DNA from: Sphingobium sp. CAP-1
Lineage (GTDB): Bacteria; Pseudomonadota; Alphaproteobacteria; Sphingomonadales; Sphingomonadaceae
Reading direction: 5' to 3'
Length of the DNA: 64,000 bases
Assembly (NCBI RefSeq): GCF_009720145.1
Contig: NZ_CP046256.1
Span: 62,001 to 126,000, forward strand
Shown here piece after piece: positions 41,430 through 49,656 of this stretch. The position numbers and the translations under genes were made by a program. Position 1 is the first letter of the stretch. Each line of letters opens with the position of its first letter. The notes under the pieces were generated by a model, which was given only the letters and a program-made list of their open reading frames with translations, had not been told where the DNA came from and ran no database searches.

Positions 41430-42134
41430 ATGACCGACACCACTTCGTCGGGCGCGCCCGCGCGCCTCTATAGCCAGACCCCATATGACGATCGAGGCAA
41501 CTTCCATTATCAGGGCGATCTCTATCGTCCCAGTGATAATCTTGCGACCCTCGCTGGCCGCATCGAACCGCATCTGGCGCGGTGCTTTCCGAACGCGTCC
41601 TTTGCGATCCAGACCCAGAAATTCGCGGGAGGACGCAAGATCACCGCTGAGATCCTCGACTGGCCCGAGGATCTGACCGGGCGTGACGCTCAGGAGGCCG
41701 CGCAGGTCGCGATCCGCGACCAGATGGAGCGGTTCGGAACTACCCGCACCAACCCTCTACAGGACTTCTGGTCCTGCTCCTTCTACTGCGAAGCGCGCAT
41801 TGGACAGGTTTATTGGTCGGCGCTCGCGAAACGCAACGGACTGAAGAATCCGGTCGACGCGATCGTATCGCTGGCCGCCTTCAAGAAGCGCGTAAAAGCG
41901 GGCGACGCCCTCAAACTGGTCGATGCGCCGGCAGGGCATCGCGCAATTGGGACCACGCGGACGATCACCAAGGTGCGCTCGGGCGATCTGATCCTCGAAG
42001 GCAAATCCTATCTCGGTTTCCCGCGGGCGTCGGCTTTCGCGTGCGATGGCAAGTTCGTTCGCATCTCGATCGGATCGGAATATGAGCCGGACGCCCATCT
42101 GCTGTACGAGTGGATAGTGCAAAAGGCCGCGTGA
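41430..42134 (+). CDS. Unknown protein
   Basis: 234 aa. The N-terminal half contains CFPNASFAIQTQKFAGGRKI and the middle DFWSCSFYCEARIGQVYW. The C-terminal part has GTTRTITKVRSGDLILEGKS and looks beta-rich. No family is recognised. GAGGAAA lies before the ATG. The next gene begins 3 bp after the stop. Confidence 0.75.
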   Translation: MTDTTSSGAPARLYSQTPYDDRGNFHYQGDLYRPSDNLATLAGRIEPHLARCFPNASFAIQTQKFAGGRKITAEILDWPEDLTGRDAQEAAQVAIRDQMERFGTTRTNPLQDFWSCSFYCEARIGQVYWSALAKRNGLKNPVDAIVSLAAFKKRVKAGDALKLVDAPAGHRAIGTTRTITKVRSGDLILEGKSYLGFPRASAFACDGKFVRISIGSEYEPDAHLLYEWIVQKAA

Positions 42135-42137
42135 GAC

Positions 42138-42440
42138 ATGGCCCTCATCGTCAAGGGCGGCGCCGTCTGCCAGAGCCCTCCGCGTCGGCGCCGACCATTC
42201 CGTATCGTGCAGAAGGGCTATCCCGACATCTGGGCGGCTGACTGGGCTGACGCCTCGCGCCTTTACTGCGATCGGCGGGACATGAACGGCCTGGGCGCAA
42301 GTATGTTCCCTGAAGCCACCCTGCTCCTCGAACACATGCCTGTCGGCCGCATCAGCTACAACGGCCGTATCTGGCTTCCAGGCGAGTGGCGTCCGGACGA
42401 CCGGCCACTGTACGATAACCAGATCGCGTCCGGCACCTGA
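42138..42440 (+). CDS. Small unknown protein
   Basis: 100 aa, Arg- and Pro-rich at the N-terminus (CQSPPRRRRPFRIVQKGYPD) and ending in WLPGEWRPDDRPLYDNQIAS. No family recognised. It is probably co-transcribed with the preceding gene, only 3 bp away. Confidence 0.6.
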   Translation: MALIVKGGAVCQSPPRRRRPFRIVQKGYPDIWAADWADASRLYCDRRDMNGLGASMFPEATLLLEHMPVGRISYNGRIWLPGEWRPDDRPLYDNQIASGT

Positions 42441-42575
42441 CCGCGCGCTCTGGTCCTCCCATCCGAAATCGCCGTCCCGAGGAAACTCCATATCCGCAAG
42501 CGGCGTCCGAACGGCGAGCGCTACGTCCACATCGAGACCGAGGCCGAGACCAGCGCCGCTGTGCCTGATCGGTTG

Positions 42576-42620
42576 CGAAAGGGGAGAAGGGGAGGGCCGG
42601 GGGAGCAGGTCCGCTCTTGT
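42576..42620 (+). promoter_or_regulatory. Shared leader tract before the GHKL gene
   Basis: Tract GCGAAAGGGGAGAAGGGGAG and GGGGGAG follow each other upstream of ATG 42634; GAGACCCC lies just before the start. It is one of the recurring leaders. Confidence 0.45.
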
Positions 42621-42633
42621 CCAGGAGACCCCG

Positions 42634-44295
42634 ATGCCCCTTCCCACCGTCATCCACAGCCAGGTCGATCCCGCCGCGATCACCAAGGTGACGCGCCTCT
42701 TCAACAACACGCTGGTCGACACCCTGGCTGAGCTCATCCAGAATTCGCGCAGAGCCGGCGCGACGGTCATCGATCTCGATGTTGCCGAGGCCGACGGGCA
42801 GAGCTGGCTTGTCATCGCGGATGACGGCGCGGGTATCGCCGATCCCGCCGTGATCCTGGCGCTCGGGCGCTCGGGCTGGGACGACAACATCGCGCGGCGC
42901 GAAGACCCTGCCGGCATGGGCGTCTTCAGCCTTGCCGGTCGCCATGTCGAAATCCGCTCCTGCCCGCGCGGTCCGGGCGAGGGCTGGGCTATCACCATCG
43001 GACCAGACCATTGGGAATCGGGCGCACCGATAGCTGTCGCCCCCTGCGATCATGGCTTCGGAACTGCAATCCGTCTTCTGCTCGACGACGATTGCACTAG
43101 GAATCTCGAAGCAGTGGCCAGCGGCGCGGCGCGCTATTGTCCCACACCGATCCGTTTCAACGGCGTACCCCTTACGCAAGCCGACTGGCTCGCCGGGGCC
43201 GATGTGGTCGAGGAGGTCGATGGCGTGCGGATCGGCCTGTTCACCGACGGGCGCACGACGCCCCATCAACCGCGCATCAATTTTCACGGCCTCACGGTTC
43301 CTTGCGTCCTGCCGTCAGTCGACGAGAAGGATCGCCATTGGTGGGCCCGGGTCGATATCGTCGATGCGCCGGCCCTGCAGCTCGTCCTGCCGGCCCGCAA
43401 GGAGATGGTCGAAAACGCCGCCCTCGAAGCGCTTCGCAATAGGGTGCTCAAGACGATCTACCGGCACATCGCCTCGCTCGGCAGCCATCGACTGTCTCAT
43501 GCGCAGTGGACCGAGGCCGCCCAGCTTGGCGTCGATCTGCCCGAGGCGACGCCGCTCTTGCGGGCATGGATCCCGGCGACTGCCGACCAGAACAGCGGGC
43601 GCGAGAGTCAGGGGCTCATCCCCGCCGATAACCTGATGCTCGTCGATGACTTCGGTCCGCCACTCGAACAATGCGCGGCGTTCGCGCTTGCCCGCGATGG
43701 CCGTCTGAGAGGACGCTTGGCTGACCCCGACACTGCCATGGCCGGATATAGCTGGTACGACGCACTGCAGCGCATCGCCGCGCTCCGCTTCGAGATCGAG
43801 CGCGATGGCCGCGCCCATGTCTTCGACTGCACCGAGCTACCCGGTCTCGAAAGCGGCCCGGTCGAACGGCTCGACCTCGTGCTTGAAATCACAGGTCCGC
43901 AGCCCGAAACGATTACCGTCCCGGCACCTGTCGTCATCGAATATGACGATGGCCTGTTCTGGACCTTCGAAGATGCGAATATCCTGCTGGGCTCTCGCGA
44001 CGCCGTCTCGCCCGAGGAGCTGGTTGATCTGCTGGAAGCCGCTTGCTTCTGCGCGAGCGACGATCGCGACGCTGATAGCTGGGAGACCCAAAACGACCGC
44101 TTCCTTCTCGACGCCAGGGAAATGGCTACCCGCCTTCTGCTCGGCGACGATGCCGCGCTCGTCGAGCGCCTGCGGGCGATCATCGCTTATCGCGCCCAAT
44201 GGTTCGTGCCCGAAGGCCGGCAGTTCTCGGCGGTGATCGGCCGCGACGCGATCGCCATCGAGCTCCAGCCCACCAACCAGGTGGCGGCATCCTGA
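42634..44295 (+). CDS. GHKL-type (Hsp90/MutL-like) ATPase
   Basis: 553 aa. The ATP-binding Bergerat fold is clear: N box TLAELIQNSRRAGAT (Glu and Asn), G1 box VIADDGAGI (Asp-x-Gly-x-Gly) and G2 box PAGMGVFSLAGRHVEI. A transducer-like domain follows (PARKEMVENAALEALR, about 255). The C-terminal 250 residues are not recognised. Such ATPases in bacteria act as chaperone-like or DNA-clamp proteins and occur in defence islands. No histidine-kinase domain is present. It is followed 23 bp later by a small gene and may be in an operon to 44836. Confidence 0.82.
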   Translation: MPLPTVIHSQVDPAAITKVTRLFNNTLVDTLAELIQNSRRAGATVIDLDVAEADGQSWLVIADDGAGIADPAVILALGRSGWDDNIARREDPAGMGVFSLAGRHVEIRSCPRGPGEGWAITIGPDHWESGAPIAVAPCDHGFGTAIRLLLDDDCTRNLEAVASGAARYCPTPIRFNGVPLTQADWLAGADVVEEVDGVRIGLFTDGRTTPHQPRINFHGLTVPCVLPSVDEKDRHWWARVDIVDAPALQLVLPARKEMVENAALEALRNRVLKTIYRHIASLGSHRLSHAQWTEAAQLGVDLPEATPLLRAWIPATADQNSGRESQGLIPADNLMLVDDFGPPLEQCAAFALARDGRLRGRLADPDTAMAGYSWYDALQRIAALRFEIERDGRAHVFDCTELPGLESGPVERLDLVLEITGPQPETITVPAPVVIEYDDGLFWTFEDANILLGSRDAVSPEELVDLLEAACFCASDDRDADSWETQNDRFLLDAREMATRLLLGDDAALVERLRAIIAYRAQWFVPEGRQFSAVIGRDAIAIELQPTNQVAAS

Positions 44296-44318
44296 CGGCA
44301 TAATTGGAGGACCAAGCC

Positions 44319-44513
44319 ATGCGATCCATCAAACGAGCGGCGCCGGCCGATCGCGCCGCCGTGGCGGAGGCGATTGACCATCTGCGCGCCGCGCGTAACC
44401 TTCTCGCCAGGAGCGGCGCCCCGCGTGCCGCCAGGGCCGTTCGCAAGGCACTGCGCAGCGCCGAAGGCGCGGCCCGGCACGTCAACCATCGTATCCGCAG
44501 GAGCCAGACATGA
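44319..44513 (+). CDS. Small basic unknown protein
   Basis: 64 aa, basic and helical: MRSIKRAAPADRAAVAEAID then RAARNLLARSG and HVNHRIRRSQT. The ATG at 44319 follows TTGGAGG. The stop overlaps the next start (ATGA at 44510). Confidence 0.65.
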   Translation: MRSIKRAAPADRAAVAEAIDHLRAARNLLARSGAPRAARAVRKALRSAEGAARHVNHRIRRSQT

Positions 44514-44836
44514 GCCGCTACGAACTGAAGCCGAGGCCCGGAAACGGTGTCATCAAGGCGGTGATCGGATGGGATCGCCCGCTGCAGAGCTTCTTCGCGC
44601 AAGTCTTCACGCCCACCGAAGACGAGCCCGACGAGGGCGAAGCAACGATCTGGCTCGGCACGGAGCCGGGGGAACTGCCGACCCCCGAGGCCGCGATCCG
44701 CGTCGTCGAAGCCTATGCGGACATTCCCGAAACGCTGGCGGCGTCCCTCGCCGCCGACCGGCACGCGACCATCGGGATGGTGGACGGCGTCCACCAGACG
44801 CGAGCCAAATTGAGTCTCTTCGGCACTCGCTCCTAA
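44510..44836 (+). CDS. Small unknown protein
   Basis: 108 aa, acidic: VIGWDRPLQSFFAQVFTPTE and EATIWLGTEPGELPTPEAAI. No family recognised. It overlaps the preceding small gene and ends at the edge of the DUF736 repeat. Confidence 0.65.
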   Translation: MSRYELKPRPGNGVIKAVIGWDRPLQSFFAQVFTPTEDEPDEGEATIWLGTEPGELPTPEAAIRVVEAYADIPETLAASLAADRHATIGMVDGVHQTRAKLSLFGTRS

Positions 44837-44839
44837 ACC

Positions 44840-45431
44840 CCCCGAGGCCGCTGAAGCGGGCCTCGGAAATGGCGCTTGCGCGCCTGCTCGGCCGAACGGC
44901 CGAGGAGGGGAGTGGGGAAGGAGGAAGTTGGCTCGGACACAGTGTTCGAGACCGGCTTTCAGGAGACTTTCCCATGAATATCGGTTCGATCAAGCAGAAT
45001 GACGCCGGCATTTTCGTCGGCAAGATCGCGACGCTGGCGATCGCGATGACGATTGCGCTGCGCGAGGTGCACTCGGCCAATCCGAAGGCGCCGAAGTACG
45101 AGGTGCTGGCGCTGTCGGCATCGCGGGCGTGGGTGCAGGTGGGTGCTCTGTTCGAGCTTGCCTCCAACAGCACCGGCGAGGCGTTCCTCAACGGCAAGAT
45201 CGAGGATCCGAGCCTGGCCGCGCCGCTCTACGTGTCGGCGTTCCGTCAGGAGGACGGCAGCTACAACGTCGTGTGGTCGCGCCCGACGCGCCGCCGCGAC
45301 CTCGCCTCGGAGATGGCGCCCAAGGCCGACGAGGGCCTGCCGCCGCTGCCCGGTGCCGACGAGACCGCCGGCCCCGCCACACAGGGCACCGAAGCCGGCC
45401 TCGGACAGTCCTCCGCAAGCCATGCCTTCGC
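44840..45431 (+). repeat. 590-bp direct repeat, copy 1 (DUF736 locus)
   Basis: From CCCCGAGGCCGC to AGCCATGCCTTCG this stretch is nearly identical to 51627-52217, including the leader and most of the gene. The copies are 6.8 kb apart in the same orientation. Confidence 0.9.
44901..44955 (+). promoter_or_regulatory. Shared bipartite leader before DUF736 copy 1
   Basis: Tract GAGGAGGGGAGTGGGGAAGG (44902-44921) and AGACCGG (44949-44955) ahead of AGGAG and ATG 44974. The same leader stands before copy 2 (51689-51742). Confidence 0.5.
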
Positions 45432-45438
45432 TGGCTGA
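44974..45438 (+). CDS. DUF736-family protein (copy 1, shorter C-terminus)
   Basis: 154 aa. The DUF736 core starts MNIGSIKQNDAGIFVGKIAT and includes APKYEVLALSASRAWVQVGA and PLYVSAFRQEDGSYNVVWSR. DUF736 proteins are small soluble proteins of unknown function found on plasmids and integrative elements of alphaproteobacteria. The frame leaves the repeat after SHAF and stops two codons later, so it lacks the Gln/Arg-rich tail of copy 2. A terminator follows at 45461. Confidence 0.9.
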   Translation: MNIGSIKQNDAGIFVGKIATLAIAMTIALREVHSANPKAPKYEVLALSASRAWVQVGALFELASNSTGEAFLNGKIEDPSLAAPLYVSAFRQEDGSYNVVWSRPTRRRDLASEMAPKADEGLPPLPGADETAGPATQGTEAGLGQSSASHAFAG

Positions 45439-45460
45439 TCGCACACGCCAAGTCACGAAA

Positions 45461-45491
45461 GGCCCTCGCTCTTCGCGGAGCGGGGGCTTTT
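45461..45491 (+). terminator. Terminator after DUF736 copy 1
   Basis: GGCCCTCGCTC (45461-45471) pairs with GAGCGGGGGC around an 7-nt loop, and TTTT follows at 45488-45491. Confidence 0.7.
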
Positions 45492-45564
45492 CGCAATTTC
45501 CCCGGCCGTGCGGCCGCAGAGGAGAGGGGGCTTGGGCTGGTTGCTCACCGAATTGGAGAAGGCC

Positions 45565-46077
45565 ATGTCCGACATCATCGATCTGGGCGGCGCGCCAGCG
45601 AACGAGGATTGCGCCCAGCTCGGGCACACATCCGACTTCGAGCGATTGAACCGCCTTGAGGTCGCCACCTACCGCGCGGCAATCATCGCCCGTTTCGGTC
45701 CGCCGCCTGACGGCTGCGCGCTGCTCACATTGACCAACCGGCACGATTTCGGCGTCTATTACACGCTCGGTCTCAAGGTCGATGCAAGCGCCACGCGGCG
45801 CGATTCCACCGTCGCCACCTATGCGGAGACCGTCGAGAACGGCCTTGGCAGCTGGATCGAGGCCGGCTTCGCCGCGCCGGTCTGCTATGAGGACGGGGAG
45901 GCCCCCAAGGTCGAGCGAAGCTCGATCGACGACATCGTCATGGGGGCGCTCCTCGCCACGCGGCCCGGCCCCGACGGACACTTCCCGGTCGCCGACTTCG
46001 CGATACTCCACCGCAATCTGGCTGCAGGCTATCCCCGCAGCGCCGAGGCCGCACAGCGCCTCCCCGAGGAGATTTGA
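45565..46077 (+). CDS. Unknown protein
   Basis: 170 aa. It reads LEVATYRAAIIARFGPPPDG and LLTLTNRHDFGVYYTLGLKV in the first half and ends PRSAEAAQRLPEEI. No family recognised. The ATG at 45565 follows GGAGAAGG; a purine tract is at 45517-45530. It begins a run of closely spaced small genes. Confidence 0.72.
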   Translation: MSDIIDLGGAPANEDCAQLGHTSDFERLNRLEVATYRAAIIARFGPPPDGCALLTLTNRHDFGVYYTLGLKVDASATRRDSTVATYAETVENGLGSWIEAGFAAPVCYEDGEAPKVERSSIDDIVMGALLATRPGPDGHFPVADFAILHRNLAAGYPRSAEAAQRLPEEI

Positions 46078-46079
46078 CC

Positions 46080-46550
46080 ATGACCGCGACAGATCAATCT
46101 GCCGATGCCGCCATCACCGATCCGATCGAGGCCGAGTTGCAGGCGGCCCTGTCCGCCGTGCGGACAGTCGAGGCGCGCTGCAAGGATGCCTTCCTCCCGC
46201 ATCTGCTCGATCATGGCATTGTCCGTGTCGAAATCCACTACGATGGCGGCGGCGACCAAGGCAGCGTCGGTGATGTCAATGCCTACACGCTGGAAGGCGA
46301 GATCGCGCTGCCGCGCATCCTCTGCGATCACCATAGCCTCGCCTATAGCGGCGAAGTGTCGACCCGCACGATCGACCTCGAGGATGCTCTGAGCGCCTTC
46401 GTCGACAACGCCATCTGCGCGCGGCACGCCGGCTGGGAGGACGGGGAGGGCGCTTATGGCACCATCGCCATAGACGTCGCCAGCGGCGCGGTGACCCTCA
46501 CGCACAACAGCCGGTTCATCGACTATGACACGACCGAGGCGGAGCTATAG
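46080..46550 (+). CDS. DUF6878-like protein
   Basis: 156 aa. The patterns VRVEIHYDGGGDQGSVGDVN, then DNAICARHAGWEDGEGAYGT and IAIDVASGAVTLTHNSRF, match the family named DUF6878. The function is unknown. ATG 46080 starts two bases after the preceding stop, so it is co-translated with its neighbour. Confidence 0.72.
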   Translation: MTATDQSADAAITDPIEAELQAALSAVRTVEARCKDAFLPHLLDHGIVRVEIHYDGGGDQGSVGDVNAYTLEGEIALPRILCDHHSLAYSGEVSTRTIDLEDALSAFVDNAICARHAGWEDGEGAYGTIAIDVASGAVTLTHNSRFIDYDTTEAEL

Positions 46551-46553
46551 GCG

Positions 46554-46946
46554 ATGTCGCACTGCTATTATCACGCGCTCAGCTCCGTGAAGCGCTGGGG
46601 CGGCGAGGCCGAGGACTATCTGCCCCTCCACCAATGGTTCGACGAGTCGAAGAAGATCGTCGCGGACCCCCGCCACCGTTCCTTGCGCCACCATGCAGAG
46701 GGCATATTCATGCTCGAGACGGTCTTCGGCGTGACGATCCGAAACGCTGATGGACGGGATATCCCGGTGCGGTTGATCGGGGAACAGCACGTCCAAGAGG
46801 ATCTTGGCCGTATTCCCTCCTTCGCTGACTGGGCGCGGCTCATCCAGCCGATGCCGTGGATTCTTCGGGGCAACCCGGCCGGGTCACCGGGATTGGATCC
46901 AGATGTTGAAAACATGTGCCGGGTTGCTCCAGCGACGCAATTGTAG
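46554..46946 (+). CDS. DUF6915-like protein
   Basis: 130 aa. MSHCYYHALSSVKRWGGEAE, DYLPLHQWFDESKKIVADPR, HRSLRHHAEGIFMLETVFG and IGEQHVQEDLGRIPSFADWA match the family DUF6915. The conserved His and Asp residues hint at a metal site. The last 25 residues are not conserved in my recollection. It is separated from DUF6878 by 3 bp. Confidence 0.75.
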   Translation: MSHCYYHALSSVKRWGGEAEDYLPLHQWFDESKKIVADPRHRSLRHHAEGIFMLETVFGVTIRNADGRDIPVRLIGEQHVQEDLGRIPSFADWARLIQPMPWILRGNPAGSPGLDPDVENMCRVAPATQL

Positions 46947-46959
46947 TAACATGGCTACA
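46942..46959. promoter_or_regulatory. Toxin-antitoxin operator
   Basis: Inverted repeat TGTAG-N8-CTACA just before the antitoxin gene. It overlaps an upstream in-frame ATG (46959) and supports the start at 46980. Antitoxins of this type usually repress their own promoter at such sites. Confidence 0.55.
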
Positions 46960-46979
46960 TGCCCAAGTGCGAGGCTCTT

Positions 46980-47240
46980 ATGAACATGACAACCATTTCA
47001 AGTCGTGACTTCAACCAAGGTGCGAGCCGGGCAAAGAAAGCTGCCCGCAAGGGCCCTGTCTATATCACCGAACGGGGCAGGCCCACCCATGTGCTCATGA
47101 CGATCGAGGATTATCATCGACGGCAGGGCAAGAAGCCCCGCAGCTTGCTCGCGACCTTGGCGCAAGCCGGCGACGATGCTGACTTTGACTTCGAACCCAG
47201 CAAGCTGGATCATATCGTCCGACCGGCGGATCTGGATTGA
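46980..47240 (+). CDS. Phd/YefM-type antitoxin
   Basis: 86 aa. The N-terminal DNA-binding part is MNMTTISSRDFNQGASRAKK, then GPVYITERGRPTHVLMTIED, the Phd/YefM consensus. The C-terminal acidic tail (DDADFDFEPSKLD) would wrap around the toxin. Its stop overlaps the ATG of the toxin (TGATG at 47238-47242). Confidence 0.9.
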   Translation: MNMTTISSRDFNQGASRAKKAARKGPVYITERGRPTHVLMTIEDYHRRQGKKPRSLLATLAQAGDDADFDFEPSKLDHIVRPADLD

Positions 47241-47650
47241 TGTTTCTCCTAGATACGAACGTCATCTCCGCGCTTCGCAGACCTGAACGGCTGCCTCCCG
47301 AGGTGACATCCTGGGCGGACGAAGCCGATGTCGACCAGTGCTACATTTCGGTCATATCGGTCCTCGAAATTGAACTAGGCATTTTAGCCAAGGAGCGCGT
47401 CGATGCTTCTACCGGCCGCATTTTGCGGACATGGTTTCAAACCGACGTGCTGGCGGCGTTCGATGATCGCATCATCCCGATCGACACCGAAGTCGCGATG
47501 CGGTGCGCCGCATTGCATGTGCCGGATCCCCAACCGGAGCGGGATGGTCTGATCGCCGCGACGGCGGTTGTGCATTCGATGACGCTTGTTACCCGCAACG
47601 TTGCGGATTTCGAGCGCACGCCGGCCAACCTCCTAAATCCCTGGCATTGA
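47240..47650 (+). CDS. vapC: VapC-type PIN-domain toxin
   Basis: 136 aa. The PIN-domain residues are visible: FLLDTNVISALRR (first Asp), VISVLEIELGI (Glu), ERDGLIAATAVVH (Asp) and LVTRNVADFERT (last Asp). VapC toxins are RNases that cleave tRNA or rRNA. It is intact and coupled to the Phd-like antitoxin. The pair may stabilise the element. Confidence 0.92.
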   Translation: MFLLDTNVISALRRPERLPPEVTSWADEADVDQCYISVISVLEIELGILAKERVDASTGRILRTWFQTDVLAAFDDRIIPIDTEVAMRCAALHVPDPQPERDGLIAATAVVHSMTLVTRNVADFERTPANLLNPWH

Positions 47651-47688
47651 ACTGGCGCTGAGCCGAAGTTGATTTGAGGTGACAGACC

Positions 47689-47844
47689 ATGAAGTCTCGG
47701 CACAAAGATCCGAAAGCAGGCGACACATCCAGGCGGGAAGTGCTGCGCCTCCCCGACTTCAATGCAGATGATCGCAAAAATGTTGCAGCTGCTCGTCCTC
47801 CGGTAGCAGCGGACGCTTTCAATGAAGAAACGCGGCCGGCGTGA
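47689..47844 (+). CDS. Small unknown protein
   Basis: 51 aa: MKSRHKDPKAGDTSRREVLR then LPDFNADDRKNVAAARPP. GAGGTGA lies before the ATG. Its stop overlaps GTG 47841 of the next gene (GTGA), which supports it as a real, coupled gene. Confidence 0.6.
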   Translation: MKSRHKDPKAGDTSRREVLRLPDFNADDRKNVAAARPPVAADAFNEETRPA

Positions 47845-48155
47845 CCGCGGCACCCTTCGGCAAGGCCGCTGCGGGAAAAGCTCTCGATCGCCTGATCGAT
47901 CTTGCCCGGCCCGACACGGGCCAGGCGCGCCGCGCCGCCAACTTCCTGCTCGCCTGGTGGAATGGCGAGGATTGCGGTCATTTTCCCATCGCCGATCTCT
48001 TCGGTGTCGATGCGACGATCGCGACCCATATCACGACCATCATTGGATTTCTTGGCCAGCATGAAGGTGCGATCTACCCCGATGCCTTCGGTCGCAAGGC
48101 CGAGATGATCGAACTGGTCGGGCGCTGGCGCGACTTCGCCGACGAGGATGGCTGA
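47841..48155 (+). CDS. DUF7673-like protein
   Basis: 104 aa starting at GTG 47841. ALDRLIDLARPDTGQARRAA, NFLLAWWNGEDCGHFPIADL and YPDAFGRKAEMIELVGRWR fit the family named DUF7673. Function unknown. It is coupled to the 51-aa gene before it. Confidence 0.75.
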   Translation: MTAAPFGKAAAGKALDRLIDLARPDTGQARRAANFLLAWWNGEDCGHFPIADLFGVDATIATHITTIIGFLGQHEGAIYPDAFGRKAEMIELVGRWRDFADEDG

Positions 48156-48196
48156 GCGCTCGCATCGGGACGCTATCGGCGCTATTGTCGAGTCCC

Positions 48197-48394
48197 ATGG
48201 CCGAGCTTGATCCCCACACGCTGCGCGTCGCCGCTTCGCTCGTTCGCTCGCGGATCGAGACCATAAAGCTCGACGGGCGCATGGACGGGCTCCAGCGGTT
48301 GGGTGCGCACCGTACGCTCACCCAGCTCGCGGTGGATCTCGAAGTGTCGGCCGACCATGTCGGGCCTCCCCGCCGGCGCAAGCGTACGAGCTGA
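48197..48394 (+). CDS. Small unknown protein
   Basis: 65 aa: MAELDPHTLRVAASLVRSRI, then a basic end VGPPRRRKRTS. Likely helical. No family recognised. The start is uncertain (TTG 48185 is in frame). Confidence 0.5.
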   Translation: MAELDPHTLRVAASLVRSRIETIKLDGRMDGLQRLGAHRTLTQLAVDLEVSADHVGPPRRRKRTS

Positions 48395-48586
48395 ACGCGC
48401 CAACCCGGCGGTGACGCCGGCCGGGCCTTCCGACCATCGCTGACCGAGGCCGAGAAGCTTCTCCGCACGTCTTCTGCCGTCCGCGCTCCGCGCACGGGGA
48501 GGGAAGGGGGGAAGAGGATGGCGGCCGGGCCTGTCTCCGAGGCCGGGGACCGGCCTTGCGCCGCACGCCCTTCCTGAGGAGCCATT

Positions 48587-49282
48587 ATGGCCAACCATTT
48601 TACCAAGGCGAGCTTCACCTTCGCTGTCACCGATGCCGAGGCCGAAATCTTCCGGCATGTCGGCGAGGCTGCCGAGATCGTTGGCGATTCCCGCCTCGCA
48701 CCCGATCAGCGCGCTGCAGCCTATGCCGACCTTGGCGCGGGCTTCGCCGCCTGTTTTCCCCCGATCGACTCCGATCCCTTCGGCGGCTTCCTCGCGATCT
48801 TGAGCGATCCCGATTATCCACGGCTCGGCTTCTCCGTCCAGGTCGATCCGTCGGATGGGACAGGGCGGTGCAAGGTCTGGCTCCATGGCGATCAGTTCGA
48901 CGTAGAAACCGCCGCGCAACTGATCCAGAAGGTCGCGAAATCCGCGCTGCCGGCCGGCTTCGAATATTGCCTCGATTGCGACCGCCTGCGCCCTGGCGAA
49001 TTCGGCGGCGGCTATGTCGTGATCCGCGAGGATCGCTTCGAATTCGCCTCATCGGCCCAGCTCCTCGAGCGGGCGCTTTCGCGCGAGCACCGTGAAGGCG
49101 CCGACGGCTACGTCCTCACCACGCGAGATGCTGAAGAGGGTCTGCTGTTCTGGAACAATGACACGGGCTTTGGCGAGCTAAGCACCGCAACCGTGTTCTC
49201 CGAAGCCGAGGCCGGCCGTTTCGACGTTCCCATCGCCCATGATCAGCCGGAATGGCTGGCCATGCCGGCGCCGATCTCCTGA
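48587..49282 (+). CDS. Unknown protein
   Basis: 231 aa, acidic. Segments are TDAEAEIFRHVGEAAEIVGD, then CKVWLHGDQFDVETAAQLIQ and FEYCLDCDRLRPGEFGGGYV. No family recognised. The ATG follows TGAGGAG, and the purine tract GGGGAGGGAAGGGGGGAAGA is at 48496-48515. It begins a five-gene run of unknown proteins (to 51539). Confidence 0.75.
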   Translation: MANHFTKASFTFAVTDAEAEIFRHVGEAAEIVGDSRLAPDQRAAAYADLGAGFAACFPPIDSDPFGGFLAILSDPDYPRLGFSVQVDPSDGTGRCKVWLHGDQFDVETAAQLIQKVAKSALPAGFEYCLDCDRLRPGEFGGGYVVIREDRFEFASSAQLLERALSREHREGADGYVLTTRDAEEGLLFWNNDTGFGELSTATVFSEAEAGRFDVPIAHDQPEWLAMPAPIS

Positions 49283-49294
49283 AGGAGCCCGCCC

Positions 49295-49579
49295 ATGCGC
49301 TTCATCATCGCTCTCTACGAGATCGACCGCGCCTATGGTGGGCCTGAAGAAGGTGCCTGGTGGTACGATACCGGCGAACTGGCTCGATTGCTGGCGCTCG
49401 CGCCCACCGAGACCCGCGCCGTCCAGCTTGCCGATCGCGCCAATCGCCTGCTCGAGCGGTTACAGCGCCACCGCCGCCGCGTCGATTCCGTCCTCTACGA
49501 CGGTGGGCGCTATGCCGCCATCGTCTTCGAATGGACGGCGCCGCCGGCATTTCCCGAAGTCCGGCCGCAATACGCCTGA
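49295..49579 (+). CDS. Small unknown protein
   Basis: 94 aa: MRFIIALYEIDRAYGGPEEG, AWWYDTGELARLLALAPTE and VDSVLYDGGRYAAIVFEWTA. A small alpha/beta protein by appearance. AGGAG lies upstream. It starts 12 bp after the previous gene. Confidence 0.7.
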   Translation: MRFIIALYEIDRAYGGPEEGAWWYDTGELARLLALAPTETRAVQLADRANRLLERLQRHRRRVDSVLYDGGRYAAIVFEWTAPPAFPEVRPQYA

Positions 49580-49656
49580 CCACGCACGCGCAGGCAACCG
49601 GTCCGCGCCTGCTCCCTCCTGACCCCCCAGACCGACCATCCCAAGGAGGATTCTCC

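Noticed and set aside
41757..42998. 413-codon minus-strand frame
   Set aside because: Covers parts of three plus-strand genes and has no recognisable domain.
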